DNA from: Plotosus lineatus
Lineage: Eukaryota; Chordata; Actinopteri; Siluriformes; Plotosidae
Length of the DNA: 64,000 nucleotides
Assembly: GCA_024760905.1 (NCBI GenBank)
Contig: CM045729.1
Coordinates: 58,872,080 to 58,936,079 of the forward strand
Reading direction: 5' to 3'
Both the position numbers and the translations under genes were made by a program. Positions 1 through 13,729 of this stretch are shown piece after piece. The notes beneath the pieces are model-generated. The model worked only from the letters and a program-made list of their open reading frames with translations, was not told where the DNA came from and ran no database searches. Within the stretch, counting starts at the first letter, position 1; every line of letters starts with the position of its first letter.

Positions 1-412
1 AAAATCAAACATTGGAGTAGAGGGACTACACATTAAAAGAGGCAGGAGAAGTTTGGGAGTACACATTATTGAAGGAAATACCAGGGGTGAAAGTAAGATA
101 AGATTCTTGCAGGAACTGTGCAACCTACAACATTCTTTTTCTTTGTTTGCGAGCATCACACTAAAGATGTTAATAAAGTCTGCTCTTTTCTGAATTTAAT
201 TATTATATCATGTGCACATCCTTGAGTGCATAATACAAGATGTCAAACACATAATGTAATATGTGGTAAAACATTTTTCAGGTAAAGTGTAGATAAAGTA
301 CTTTGGGGAGATAACATCAGCACAATAACACAACAACTGCAACATAATTAAAGTGTTTTCAGAAGCTTGCTTATAGCCTAGGCCAACAATAAATGTAGAC
401 AATACACACATG

Positions 413-464
<52 letters not shown>
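413..464. repeat. (CA)n microsatellite with CG-rich start
   Basis: Alternating CA dinucleotides preceded by a short CGCGCG run. Alternating purine-pyrimidine DNA of this kind can adopt Z-form. The Cys-Val open frame across it is only the repeat translated. Confidence 0.97.
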
Positions 465-465
<1 letters not shown>

Positions 466-1814
466 CCTACTGTGTGTTCTGCTTTAGTATCAAATTGTCA
501 GCCATTCATGGCTCATCTCTGATGTACTGCATTGCCTACCTGCTCCATATGCTTCCTCTGCACTTTCTGTTCTCTTTTCCTCAACGTGCTTATCATCCCT
601 CTTTCTCTTAAACATAATATCAAAATTTCCTTGACCTTCAAGTGCATTTGGCTTTGTTTAAATACCGTTCCCTATCAAAAGCTGTATGATGTATGTGAAC
701 TTCAACTGACCCCCCCCCCCCTCCCAGCACTGTATGGGGGTCTTTCCAACACCTAGGCAACCAGCCTTTAAATTAAAATAATGCATTGCGTTTAATCTCT
801 TCCACATGTGTTTGTTTGCGGAAAGGAGTGGTGCTGCTCGCATGACAAAATGACAGAAAGTATTTCATGATGCATAAATCCTACTAATTTATTACTTGGA
901 CATTTTTGTTTTATTTATTTTGCAAAAACAACTACCCTGTTGTCTCCAAAAACAAACAAGCAAACAAACAAACAAAAAACAAACAGTGGACCTCATATTA
1001 ACATTTCGTTACAATGAGTCACTGCCTAATAGAAGTTGCAACATTCACAAGAAGCAAATATACTAGTCTACAAATTATCGTGTTTGTCGAGCGAATTAAA
1101 GCCGAGTTCAACACATAACAGAAGGCATATTATTTGTAAAATGTTTTGTAGCTTAATATTGGAGAGAAAAAAAATTTAAAACCTACCTGAAACTACGATT
1201 GAATATGATCTCACAGTATAGACTTGCTGCTTTAACTAAATAACATTTTCATCTTAATTGGTTGAACAATGTAGGATTTACAGCCCTTTATATTTAGCAC
1301 ACGTTTGTTTCATGGAACAAACATAATTAAACTTTATCAGCAATTAACAAAATGCTATCCATACTTTCTTATGTCCATGGCTTGACTTATGTCATTGTGT
1401 GGCAAATTACACTCTTCATAGCAATAATTTCCATTGTTTCAATTGTTTGGGATTCAGTGATAAAACTACACCAGATAGCCGACTATACTGTTTAATTGAA
1501 AGACAGGCTGCGACTTTAGATACTCTTGACCTCTCCATGGTCACTTCTTGCCACTTCACCTTCCTCCATGGACCCAGATTGAGACATGGTAAAGGGAATC
1601 TTTACAACTGTGTTGACATCAACCTGAATTATTTATTTTAATTTTAGCAACTTTATTATCCCATGAGAGAAAATTAGGGTCAACATTTAACCTATCCAAG
1701 GTTTTATCCAACGATCTTCTTACGAGAAACAGAAGTGCTAACCACTACACCGTCTTGCTGCCTTTATCTTTTTAAATATATTATATTATTTGCTTATTTA
1801 CCGATTTAGAAAAC
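465..1814. other. No gene seen; AT-rich unique-looking DNA
   Basis: Only short non-conserved frames are present. There is a 13-base C run near 710-722 and an A/C-rich AAAC repeat near 950-985. Near 1725-1765 a stretch ending in a 'gtgctaaccactacaccg' phrase looks like the tRNA-derived head of a very old SINE on the minus strand. Nothing else is recognisable. Confidence 0.6.
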
Positions 1815-2081
1815 TCCCCCAGTGCAGCGAACTGGGTTATCAAAGGCTGGCCCTGTCTCTCACTGTCTATGGTGAGAGGTTCATGTAAAAGAAACATTGC
1901 TGACTTTCATAAAGATTACCTGCAAAGCTGTCAGCGTGTTTCTGTCCCTTGCTAAAGGGTTGTGTCAGGAAGGGCATCCGACGTAAAAACCTATACCAAA
2001 TCAAATGTGCGAATCAGGTGATTTGCTGTGGCGACCCCTAAAAAAGGGAAAAAGCCGAAAAGAAGAAGAAGAAGAAGAAGG
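1815..2081 (+). mobile_element. SINE, subtype A (RTE-like tail), 5' truncated
   Basis: Body and tail of the window's main SINE family. It starts in the C-rich segment just after the missing tRNA-like head, passes through the 'tctctcactgtctatggtga' body, and ends in the A-type tail (a 'gtcaggaagggcatccgacg' block, then 'gctgtggcgacccct') followed by (GAA)n. The tail matches the LINE 3' end at 12972-13295. The missing head suggests 5' truncation on insertion or later loss. Confidence 0.85.
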
Positions 2082-2556
2082 TTGTAAAAAAAACTGAGAA
2101 AATAATGTATCCATAACCAGACACACAATGTTTTTTCTTGACATTCTTTATAATAGATTGAATGTGTTCAATTTCTAATGCCATTTCAGACACAAGATAT
2201 TCTCCCACTTTGCATGAACTACATAGAGCATGAATACAACCCAAACAAGGCATTTTCTTGGGGCCACAACACACCATATTTAATGAACATTCCTTCCTGG
2301 GGATATTAGTAGGCCTGGTATCAATTATTCATGCCTACCCTTCATTTCTCTGTTATGATTCAAATTACTATTCATCACACTCTACTCTTCCATTACTGTC
2401 TACATGACTTTCATTCACATAACCCCCATTCTCTCAGAGCTGAAGGTCCACATGTTGTATCAATAAACAATGACAGCAGTCAAAAATCCAGAAATGCATA
2501 AAATAATCTCCATTCACTATGACATATTCTGCTTTATGTCACGAATAAATCTGCAT

Positions 2557-2905
2557 TCTTTCTTTCTTTCTTTTCTTTTTGGCTTTTTGGCGTTCTCGGA
2601 GTCACCACAGCAAATCATCTGATTCGCACATTTGATTTGGCAGGGGTTTTTATGTCGGAGGCCCTTCCTGTCACAACCCTTTTAGAAAGGGACAGAAACA
2701 CACTGACGGCTTTGCAGCTACTCTTTACGAAAGTCAGCAATGGTTCTTTTACATGAACCTCTCACCATAGACAGTGAGAGACATGGCCCGCCTTTGATAA
2801 CCCAGTTAGCTACACTGGGGGGCAGTGACAACCCTGTGAGGACTCAAACCCCCAACGTTAGGATCAGCGATCCTGTGCTCTATCCACTAGACCATCACTG
2901 TCCCG
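2557..2905 (-). mobile_element. SINE, subtype A, full length, with 10-bp TSD
   Basis: Reads on the minus strand as tRNA-like head (A box and B box near 2840-2904), common body, then the A-type LINE-derived tail ending near 2575. The 10-base direct repeat AAATCTGCAT flanks it at 2547-2556 and 2906-2915, the expected target-site duplication of LINE-driven insertion. The head resembles tRNA-Glu by eye, but the copy is a retroposon and not a tRNA gene. Confidence 0.88.
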
Positions 2906-2915
2906 AAATCTGCAT

Positions 2916-3681
2916 CAGCCCATGAAAAATGAAGCAGGATCTAAGAAGTTAAATATGATTTAGAAAAAAAATATCCTCATTGTCTTCAGATCACAGTAAA
3001 GAGTGACATTGTAAGAGTGGAACCACTTAGTGTCAACAATTATTACTTTATTTTTAATTTTAACTGCACCCTTGTGTCTAAACCTTGGCTTAATCTGTAT
3101 GAGGATGGCACCTGCTACCTCTATATAACTAGAAAGCTGAATGCAATAAATGAAGAGATCCATAATCATAACTGCATCAATAGGCTCTTTAATGAAATAG
3201 TTGCCTTATCGAAGGGCACACTTCAGGGCAGGGCTATACAATGACCTTATACATACTATGGCTCTAAAATAGCTAGTATGCCAACATACAATCACCAAGC
3301 TAAGCTAGCTGTCACAAACTGCTGAGTCACTATGTTGCATGGATGCATAAAAGAAATATATTGTGCTCTAGTACACATTTATCTCGGGATGCTAGCCAGT
3401 TTTTCCTGTGTAAACACTTAGTCATAATGGTGACTCCTGGACTTATGACCCTTGTGCAGTTTGTCTGACCTGGTGTCTCAGTGCAGTAAATGAGTACTGG
3501 GTCAGCAGCCTTGCATGGAGATAATTAATGATATAGTATTTCTATGCTCAGAGCAAGGCAGTGATCCAGTATGAGTCATGCCCACAAAGAAGCAGAGAAA
3601 TCACAGGCTGTGGTATTGGCTGTAGCTCAACAGCTGCTCCTGCAAGAGAATAGAGAGGGGCTGTGTAATAATTTAACGTAA
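2916..3681. other. No gene seen
   Basis: AT-rich sequence between a SINE and a Rex3 copy. The short open frames overlap on both strands and lack recognisable protein motifs. Confidence 0.5.
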
Positions 3682-3692
3682 ATATTCTGTAT

Positions 3693-4870
3693 TATCATCA
3701 TCTTCCGCTGCTTGATCTGGGGTCGGGTCAAGGGGACAGCAGCCTAAACGGTGAGGTCTTGATGTCCCTTTCCCTAGCCACTTCCTCCAGCTCTTACGGG
3801 GAGACACCAAGGTGTTCCCAAACCAGTCGAGAGATATTATCCCTCCAGCGTGTTCTAGGTGGAGCCCATGGTCTCCTTCAGGTTGGACATGCACGAAACA
3901 CCTCACCAGGAAGCCATTTGGGGGGCATTCTAACCAGATGCCAAGTCACCTCAACTGGCTCTTTCAACATTGAGAAGCAGTTCTACTCTGAGCTCCTCCC
4001 AGCTGGCTGAGCTCCTCACCAAATCTCTAAGGGAGAGCCCCGCCACCCTAGGAAGGAAGCTTATTTGATTTGAGCCGCTTGTATCCACAATCTTGTTCTT
4101 TCGGTCACTACCCAAAGCTCGTGACCACAGGTGAGGGTTGTAACATACATTGACCAGTAAATTGAAAACATTGCGTTGTAGATCAGCTCCCTCTTTACTA
4201 TGATGGACCGGAACAAGCACTGTTTTACAGCAGAGGCATGCAGCAATCCATCTGTTGATCTCATGCTCCATTCTTCCCTCAGTCATGAACAAGACCTTGA
4301 GATACTTGAACTCCTCCACTTGGGGCAGGACCTCATTCCAGACTCAGAAGGGGTATTGCACTCTTTTCTGGCTGAGAATCATGGCCTTGGACTCAAAGGT
4401 GCTGATTCTTATCCCAGCCACTTTTGTCCCAAGAGTCAGAGTCAGTCGCTGAGGATCGGCCTGACAGAACCCATGCCTTCAACTGCCTCCCAATCACAAC
4501 GCATCCGACCCCTATAGCCCTCCCACAGGTGGTGGCTCCATGGGAGGTCAAACCCATGACTCCTTTTCCTACTGGCCCTGGCAGGCCTCCATGGGCATAA
4601 GCCCACCACCAAAAACTCACCTTCAAGCCCCTCACCCAGGCCTTACTGCAGGGGTGACATTGGTAACCTGCATCTGGGCAAGGTCAACCGTGTCATTATT
4701 GTGTTTCTCCATAGAGGTATTTTCAGTTGTGCTTCATCTGGACCGTCACCTAGGATGTTTGCCTTGGGTGACCTTACGATGGGCATAATGCCCTTGGCAA
4801 CATAGCTCCTTGGATCAATAGGACATATAAATCCCTTTACCATGATATGGTGGCAATTTGAGGAGGGTAG
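3693..4870 (-). mobile_element. Rex3 (RTE-clade LINE), internally deleted, inverted, with TSD
   Basis: Minus-strand copy of the element seen at 21723-25066. The 5' untranslated region (about 4870 down to 4430) is followed directly by the end of the reverse-transcriptase ORF and the 3' end (about 4425 to 3693). The decayed RT frame still reads EEFKYL and FLPRVAGLSLRD. The join lies at about 4421-4430 and corresponds to joining positions near 22170 and 24335 of the full copy, so roughly 2.1 kb holding the endonuclease and most of RT is missing. It ends in TCATCA-type trinucleotides. Flanking direct repeats ATATTCTGTAT lie at 3682-3692 and 4871-4881. Confidence 0.9.
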
Positions 4871-4946
4871 ATATTCTGTATATAATGTTTAATATAACTA
4901 AACATTCACCTCTTGCACTTCTTTACCAGTAACAATAAAACACTGG

Positions 4947-6139
<1,193 letters not shown>

Positions 6140-6381
6140 CATATTGACAGTCCATCCAGGGCATACACAAAATCACCCATATTCACATCTGGGGAAATCT
6201 GGAACAACCAATTAGATTATGTGCATGTCTTTGGATTGTGGGAGGAAACCAGAGAATGGCAAGCAAGCCCAAGCAAGCATAGGAAAAACATGCAAACTCC
6301 TTGCCGAGCTTTGGAATTTAACCCAGGCAATTTTTGCTATGAAGAAGATGAGCTAACCACTACACCATTGTGCCACCATGA
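6140..6381 (-). mobile_element. Ancient tRNA-derived SINE, decayed
   Basis: Contains the conserved central phrases 'gtctttggattgtgggagg' and 'catgcaaactcc', then a decayed tRNA-like head ('gctaaccactacaccattgt') near 6351-6381, all read on the minus strand. This central block is shared by several copies in the window (20065, 20466, 57714, 62686). It belongs to one of the widespread central-domain SINE groups of vertebrates; I do not assign a family name. Confidence 0.75.
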
Positions 6382-6393
6382 AATAAATGGTCA

Positions 6394-6724
6394 TTCATTT
6401 TCTGAACTGCTTAATCCTAAGTACGGCCAAGGGGAGGCTGGTGCCCATCTCAGCCGATTCTGGGCGAGGGCAGAGTGCACCCTGGACAGCTCGCCAGGCC
6501 ATTGCACAGTAGAAACATGCTAACAACTATGCAGCCTACTCTTGACAAAAGTCAGCAATGGATCTTTTCCATGCCTCACACCATAGACAGTGAGAGACAT
6601 AGAGCCTTTGATAATCCAGATGGCTGCACTGGGGGGACAGCAGAGGCAATCGTTGAGAGTGAGACTTGAACCCCCAACCTTGGGATCAGTGGTCCAGCAC
6701 CTTACCACCAGGCCACCGCTGCCA
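6394..6724 (-). mobile_element. SINE, subtype B (L2-like tail)
   Basis: Reads on the minus strand as tRNA-like head near 6665-6724, common body, then a tail typical of fish L2-like LINEs (a 'ctggacagctcgccaggcc' block and a 'cttaatcctaa' end on the plus strand). Short possible flanking repeats (ccatgaaa / caatgaaa) are weak. Confidence 0.85.
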
Positions 6725-7740
6725 ATGAAAGGAATTGAACAATCAATTTTAAAAATTACTAGAAAAAAAAAATACTAGATCAGAGGGTCTTTTTCAGTCT
6801 CAAGATAAAGACTTGTACTCATCCAAAAATTCTAAAAGGCTACTTAGTGCTGTTCTGTCCACTGAGCAATTTGATTTTGCATTGTCTAGCAAAAAGCCAT
6901 GACAGAACAAAGACCTGAGCCTCCTTGTACTAAACATATTGAACTCTAGATTTCTTGAAAACTTGCCGATCTATCTGAAAGGTACTTTCCAGAAAGATAC
7001 ACACACATTGTGTCACTCAATGTAGCCAAGCAAGACAAGAATATGTGATCAAGGGCTCAAGCAAATACTTTGTGCCAAGCAATTCAGTGGCTTGGTGGAT
7101 CTAATGGTCAGATGAGAAACCTGCTCATTCTTTCTCTCAGATTCGGCAAAAGAGTGAGCAGGGCCAGGCAACAGATGGGCCATCTGCATGCATACTCAGG
7201 ACAGACATGCCAGGAGATACTGCCCCCATCCCCAGCTGACAGCCTGTGCATTTATAAGAAACTAAAAGAAAATATTCCAATAGGCTGTAGTGTAGGTGTA
7301 CAAAAAAAAAAAAAAAAAATCCCTTTTCAGTCAACAGTCTATAAATTAGTTGCCCCCCCCATCCCAAAATGATATGTATGCAGCAGTAAACCACCTATGG
7401 TGAAGACAAAAGAAGTGTGACTGAATTTGTGGATGCAGTGAAGTGTTATATGTATGCAAGCTTAGTAGACTTTAACTGAACACATTAGTCACTGAGACAG
7501 CTGCTGCACTAATAGAACAATAAGAAGGGGCAGCATTAGCCTTGCCTCCTATCAAAATAAATTTCAATGCACACCCATTCCATAGGCAATTGTTTCTCCC
7601 TCTCTTTCTCTCTCTATCTTTCTCTCTCTCTCTGACATACAGGTCAAAAGATGTGCTGTGGTAAACAAGAGTAAAACTCACATATAGCTACATATTGTCG
7701 CATCAATACATCTGAGTTTATTATTGCACATGCATACAGT
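6725..7740. other. No gene seen; poly-A and (CT)n tracts
   Basis: Holds a 17-base A run near 7302-7318 and an imperfect CT repeat near 7590-7634. No coding signal is supported. Confidence 0.5.
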
Positions 7741-8096
7741 CTGTCTGTCTATCTTCCTTTCGGCTTTTTCCCTTTTACTCGGGAGTCGCCACAGCGAATC
7801 ATCTGATTCGCATGTTTGATTTGGCAGAGGTTTTTATGTCGGATGCCCTTCCTGTCACAACCCTTTTTAGCAAGGGACAGAAACACGCTGACGACTTTGC
7901 AGCTACTCTTTACGAAAGTCAGCAATGGTTCTTTTACATGCCTCTCACCATAGACAGTGGGAGACATGGCCCGCCTTTGATAACCCAGTTAGCCGCACTG
8001 GGGGGGACAGTGACAACCTTGTGGAAAGTGGGACTCGAACCCCCAACCTTTGGATCAGCGATCCAGTGCCCTATATCACTAGACCACCACTGCCCC
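7741..8096 (-). mobile_element. SINE, subtype A, full length, with 17-bp TSD
   Basis: Complete minus-strand copy: tRNA-like head at about 8030-8096, common body, and A-type tail ending in 'cctttcggctttttccc' on the plus strand. A perfect 17-base direct repeat, TTGCACATGCATACAGT, flanks it at 7724-7740 and 8097-8113. The long perfect TSD suggests a fairly young insertion. Confidence 0.93.
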
Positions 8097-8150
8097 TTGC
8101 ACATGCATACAGTGACCTACTATATTATTATTATTATTATTAATATGTTA

Positions 8151-8371
8151 CAGAAACACGCTGACGACTTTGCAGCTACTCTTTACGAAAGTCAGCAATG
8201 GTTCTTGTACATGCCTCTCATCATAGACAGTGAGAGACATGGCTCGCCTTTGATAACCCAGTTAGCTGCACTGGGGGGGCGGCAGTGACAACCTTGTGGA
8301 GAGTGGGACTCGAACCCCCAACCTTTTGGATCAGCGATCCAACGCCCTATACCACTAGACCACCACTGCCC
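8151..8371 (-). mobile_element. SINE head and body lacking a LINE-derived tail
   Basis: A minus-strand copy of the common head and body that stops at the point where subtypes A and B diverge (the 'cagcgtgtttctg' end). Beyond that point, in place of a LINE tail, is a TAA/ATT-rich run (8121-8150). Either the tail was lost or this copy carries a simple TAA tail. It lies 54 bp from the preceding SINE in the same orientation. Confidence 0.8.
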
Positions 8372-9167
8372 ACATTATTATTATGTATAAGTATCCCACA
8401 TTAACAAAAAAAAAAAAAAAAAAAAAAAGAAAGAAAGAAAAGAAACCAGTATTTAGCAGCAACGCATCACTACATGTTCAAACGAAACCCAGACAGCATC
8501 CATGTTGATGCCTTGCTGTGCTAACAAACCTTTATCCTGGTCCCCGAGGCTACTCTGGTTCCATTAGGTTGTGCAATTGTTTTACTCATACAGGACTGAG
8601 TTAATAAAGCGGTTATTTGAGCATGCATGTTATTCAACGGCAGATTCAACCACAAATATTTCTTCAATATCTTTTTCCTTCTTCCTTCACTTGCATCCCT
8701 CCAGAAAAAGGTTATTAATATGCGGATAATCTGACTTGCTCAGTGTGAAATAAGCCTGGGTGAGCCGGCATCAAGTTTACATGCCCCATTGTGCTGCCCC
8801 ATGCTTAATGTGCATCATATTTGCATAAAATCCTATTTTCCCGATGCAGGCTTAATGCCTCCTAATCCATTCGCTGCCACGATCACAACATCAGAATAGG
8901 TCATGAAGACAAGAGAGACACAGAGATGCCTGAGTACTTTCTCTTCCCATTTCACACTACTTCCTCAGCAGCCTGGCACCTAAAAAGAAACAGTAATGAG
9001 AGGACAAGATGTACTACATGTCTCTTAATACACCCTGTTGCAGCCTCTATATGAAATAGCCAGCATGCATTAGGGAAAGAGATATGGGCCATGTGGCTAG
9101 ACCAAGCACTTTAAGTAGCAAGCCAACAAGAGAGCAAAAAGGCATCGGAGCTGTAGGGTACACGCTA

Positions 9168-9222
<55 letters not shown>

Positions 9223-9710
9223 GGGGGGGGGAGGGGTTTGGTCATTTCAAAATTTTTGAATTCTGCTATTGCTAAAAAGAGTTGGCATGTCCAGTTAAGC
9301 AGCACACTGTCAATGCTAATTAAAAAAAAAAATTAAAATAAAAAAAAAATTAAAACCTATACATTTATCACTTGCAATGAGACTGAATACGTGTGATAAT
9401 AACTTTAATGTCACAGATCACATTGGAAAACTGATTAAAACATGAAATTAAGTCATTACTCAGTTTTGTCTGAAAAAGATGGAATGGTCTTTTGCAAATT
9501 TCATACATGCTTTGATTTGTATGATTTCATAAGGTCCTGGCTTTGCGGTTCAGAGTATACGCCACCTTTCCCCAGAATCATCTGACCAAGAGTCCAGCCT
9601 CCCCATGATCTTAGAACAACTAAGTGGTTTGGCAAATGACTGACTGAATGAGATATAATGAGTATGCGTAATGAGGATAATGAGTAATATGAACATTATC
9701 TCGCAACATT
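8372..9710. other. No gene seen; poly-A and (TG)n
   Basis: Contains an A-rich tract at 8406-8440 and a (TG)n plus G-rich run at 9171-9235. The remainder is unique-looking sequence without supported coding potential. Confidence 0.5.
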
Positions 9711-9711
9711 A

Positions 9712-9864
<153 letters not shown>

Positions 9865-10343
9865 TGTTTTGGTTCTGTAGTCCTGTAGATATTCACTACA
9901 ACTTTACATTTTCAATGCACTAGCATATAAGCAAGTGAAAAAGTGTTATTTCAACATGTTTTAAAACTTGTTGAGCAGTATACAGTGCTGTATGTTTGGT
10001 GTTGTATGTGTTATTCTTTACATCTGATCAATTTGCCATTTGATAGTAATGGACAAGCATGTGCAAACTTTAATCCATGACAAGGAAGTCTCTCATTTGT
10101 CCTTCTGACAGTGGCTTCACTGCTTTTTCTCATTGCTCACTGTAACATTTCCTTTGAGTAGCAACCCTATTCACTTGAAAAATAACAACGAATGTACAGT
10201 GATTTGCAATTTACAGCTTTGCTGTTATCTCGTCAAACAATTTCTGCCTGAATCCCCAAAATAAATTGCCCGTTCACAAAATGTAGACATAAAAAGAAGT
10301 GTTTCTTTTTTGCATACCAATTAGGGGCTGTTCCTTGAAGAAA

Positions 10344-11311
<968 letters not shown>

Positions 11312-12120
11312 TCTATTTTCAGAACCTAGATAAGAAGGAAGTGAGTATGCCTGTCAGCATTTCCCAGTAAGTACTATATTGGGCTCTCTAATGGAACCAT
11401 TGTGTTGTTGGCTGTAAGTGGAGACCAAAGGGAAACCTTTATTTATAAACTGAGTACTTGAGCCATTAAAGCTTACTTGATCTGCCCTTATTGTGCGATC
11501 AACATCAACAACCAACCACTCAGTGATGAACAGAAAAGGTCAAGTGGCTAGAAACAGAGAAATCACGTACGAATACAAGTGAGAAAGAGCGGTGTCGATT
11601 ACATAGGTGTTAAACTAAATAAAGGTATAACTTCAGCGAGGGAGATACCTCCCTGCTAATATCTGCATTCTGCTCCACTCTACAGCTAATGGGCTCTCAA
11701 GTGTAAAGCCACAACACTCTTCCCAGCATGTAACTTTAATGAGAGGACAGATGCGTGCAGTTTTTATTCCCACTGTTAGACTCTAAATATTAGAAGCAGA
11801 ACATACATGAGAGCCAGGATCAACATTAATGCTCCAACTTCACCTGTTATTCCTTCTCTTTAATAAAGCTTGATGCATACTGTACGGTGTACTACGTACA
11901 TAGAAGCTGCACACTCTTTGTGCTCAGTCAGTGGATGCTTGATTTTTTTTAAGCTGTTATCTTTATAAATGCACATGTTACACTCTGATAGTTCATTTTC
12001 AATTCATTCTGCAGGAGAAGGAACAATGTATACAATGTACACAGGCATTCACATAAGTTTGATAAATGATTTTCAAATTCTAAATCCCAGGGACTATTTA
12101 AAAATACTAAAAATACTCAT
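11312..12120. other. No gene seen
   Basis: Unique-looking sequence without supported coding potential or a recognisable repeat. Confidence 0.5.
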
Positions 12121-12133
12121 AAATAAATATAAA

Positions 12134-12473
12134 GGGGACAGTGGTGGTCTAGTGGTATAAGGCGCTGGATCGCTGATCCAAAGGTTGGGGGTTCGAGTCC
12201 CACTCTCCACAAGGTTGTCACTGCCCCCCCCCCCCAGTGCAGCTAACTGGGTTATCAAAGGCCGGCCATGTCTCTCACTGTCTATGGTGTGAGGCATGTA
12301 AAAGAACCATTGCTGACTTTCGTGAAGAGTAGCTGCAAAGCCGTCAGCGTGTTTCCGCCCTGCGATGGCCTGGCGAGCTGTCCAGGGTGTACTCTGCCCT
12401 CACCCTGAGTTGGCTGGGATGGGCACCAGCCTCCCCGCGACCCTAATTAGGATGAAGCGGTTACAGAAATGAG
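12134..12473 (+). mobile_element. SINE, subtype B, full length, with 13-bp TSD
   Basis: Complete plus-strand copy: tRNA-like head (A box TGGTCTAGTGG, B box GGTTCGAGTCC), C run, common body, then the L2-like tail ('gagctgtccagggtgtact' through 'ccctaattaggatgaagcgg'). A perfect 13-base repeat AAATAAATATAAA flanks it at 12121-12133 and 12474-12486. The intact A and B boxes make this a good reference copy for the family. Confidence 0.94.
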
Positions 12474-12971
12474 AAATAAATATAAATATATTTCATACAT
12501 TTCTTAAAATATATTTATTTGCTGAAAGGCCCCCAAAAGGTTCTTTATTGCTGAACATAGCCTGTGCTGATGTTATGTTTCTATAGCTTTCTGTACTTGT
12601 TATTTGTGCAGCCATATGCCTTGTACTCTGCAATTTTTCTGGCAGCATTACGCTGAACTGGCTGATAATATGCTATCTTAGACACTTAATCACGCATCCC
12701 TGCTAGTAGGATAAAACAATGAATTCATGTCACTAGCAGGGCTGGAACAACCAATGAAGAAGGAAATATTTAGCTGTGCATGTCTAATAGTAATGGTAGT
12801 GTGGCAGCACGTGCGCTTATTTGACAAAAAAATAAGGACTGATATTGCCTGACGGGATTGCTGATGTCATACTAAAATGTCTTAAAGAGCTTGTAATTCA
12901 GATGCAGCAGAGGTACACTTTAAAACTATCAGAGGTTATAAATTATAATTCTGATAATATATGTATATAGC

Positions 12972-13295
12972 CTCCTTCTTCTTCTTCTTCTTCTTCTTTT
13001 ACTTTCGGCTACTCCCTTCAGGGGTCGCCACAGCAAATCATCCGCCTCCACCTCACCCTGTCCTCTGCATCTTCTTTTCTGACTCCAACGACCTTCATGT
13101 CTTCCTTCACCACATCCATAAATCTCTTCTTCGGTCTTCCTCGAGGCCTTCTGCCTGGTAGTTCCAACCTCAGCATCCTACTGCCAATATACTCACTATC
13201 CCTCCTCTGTACATGTCCAAACCATCTCAATCTAGCCTCTCTGACTTTGTCTCCAAAACATCTTACGTGGGCTGTCCCTCCTGTTTGTAGACAAA
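12972..13295 (-). mobile_element. 3' end of an RTE-like (Expander-type) LINE
   Basis: The minus strand encodes the C-terminus of a LINE reverse transcriptase, with FGHVQRRDSEYIG and LPGRRPRGRPKKRFMDVV near 13060-13230. This is a conserved C-terminal block of fish RTE-like elements. It ends in 'gctgtggcgacccctgaag', 'agccgaaag' and (GAA)n. That 3' end is nearly identical to the tail of subtype A SINEs, which identifies this LINE family as their probable partner. Only about 320 bp remain, so the copy is strongly 5' truncated. Naming it Expander rather than another RTE or L2-like family is from memory and less certain. Confidence 0.8.
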
Positions 13296-13456
13296 TCATA
13301 GGGGGGGAATCTGCTCCTTGTCACTCGCGATGTCAGTCAAATGACCTCTCTCTTTGAAAGTAGGCCACACTTGAAAACTTCAACGAAGAAAACTATCACT
13401 GATTTTCACCAAGAATTTGGTGCAGCAATGTTGACCCCCTTTGACAGATAAACCAC

Positions 13457-13729
13457 TTGCGAGGCATGCTCCGTTTAAACCCAACTGATGCCTCTCAGAC
13501 CTGTTCTCCTGAACAAAAACTTTATCTGCTGAATAACCTTGCTAGCATCTATGCAGTTCTTAGGAGCACATCTCTACCAAACTTGGACACAGCACTGATG
13601 AGAAACATGACCTTTGTGGTACCGCAGACCTATGTGAAGTTAGCAAGGCATGAATGTGTCAATGATGACAGTATGTTGTTCCTCAGCCAACTCCCTTCAA
13701 AGCTCAAGCCACACAGTGCTGCCCTCTGA
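13457..13729 (+). other. Unassigned 90-codon open frame, probably non-coding
   Basis: An open frame without recognisable motifs, low-complexity content or a clear repeat origin. No flanking splice-signal arrangement could be assessed by eye. It may be chance, or a piece of an unrecognised element; the following 700 bp has two further short frames on the same strand (13749-13943, 13969-14253). I assign no function. Confidence 0.15.

Noticed and set aside
7812..8288. 158-codon open frame
   Set aside because: It runs antisense through two SINE copies; the same peptide pieces recur wherever the SINE occurs.
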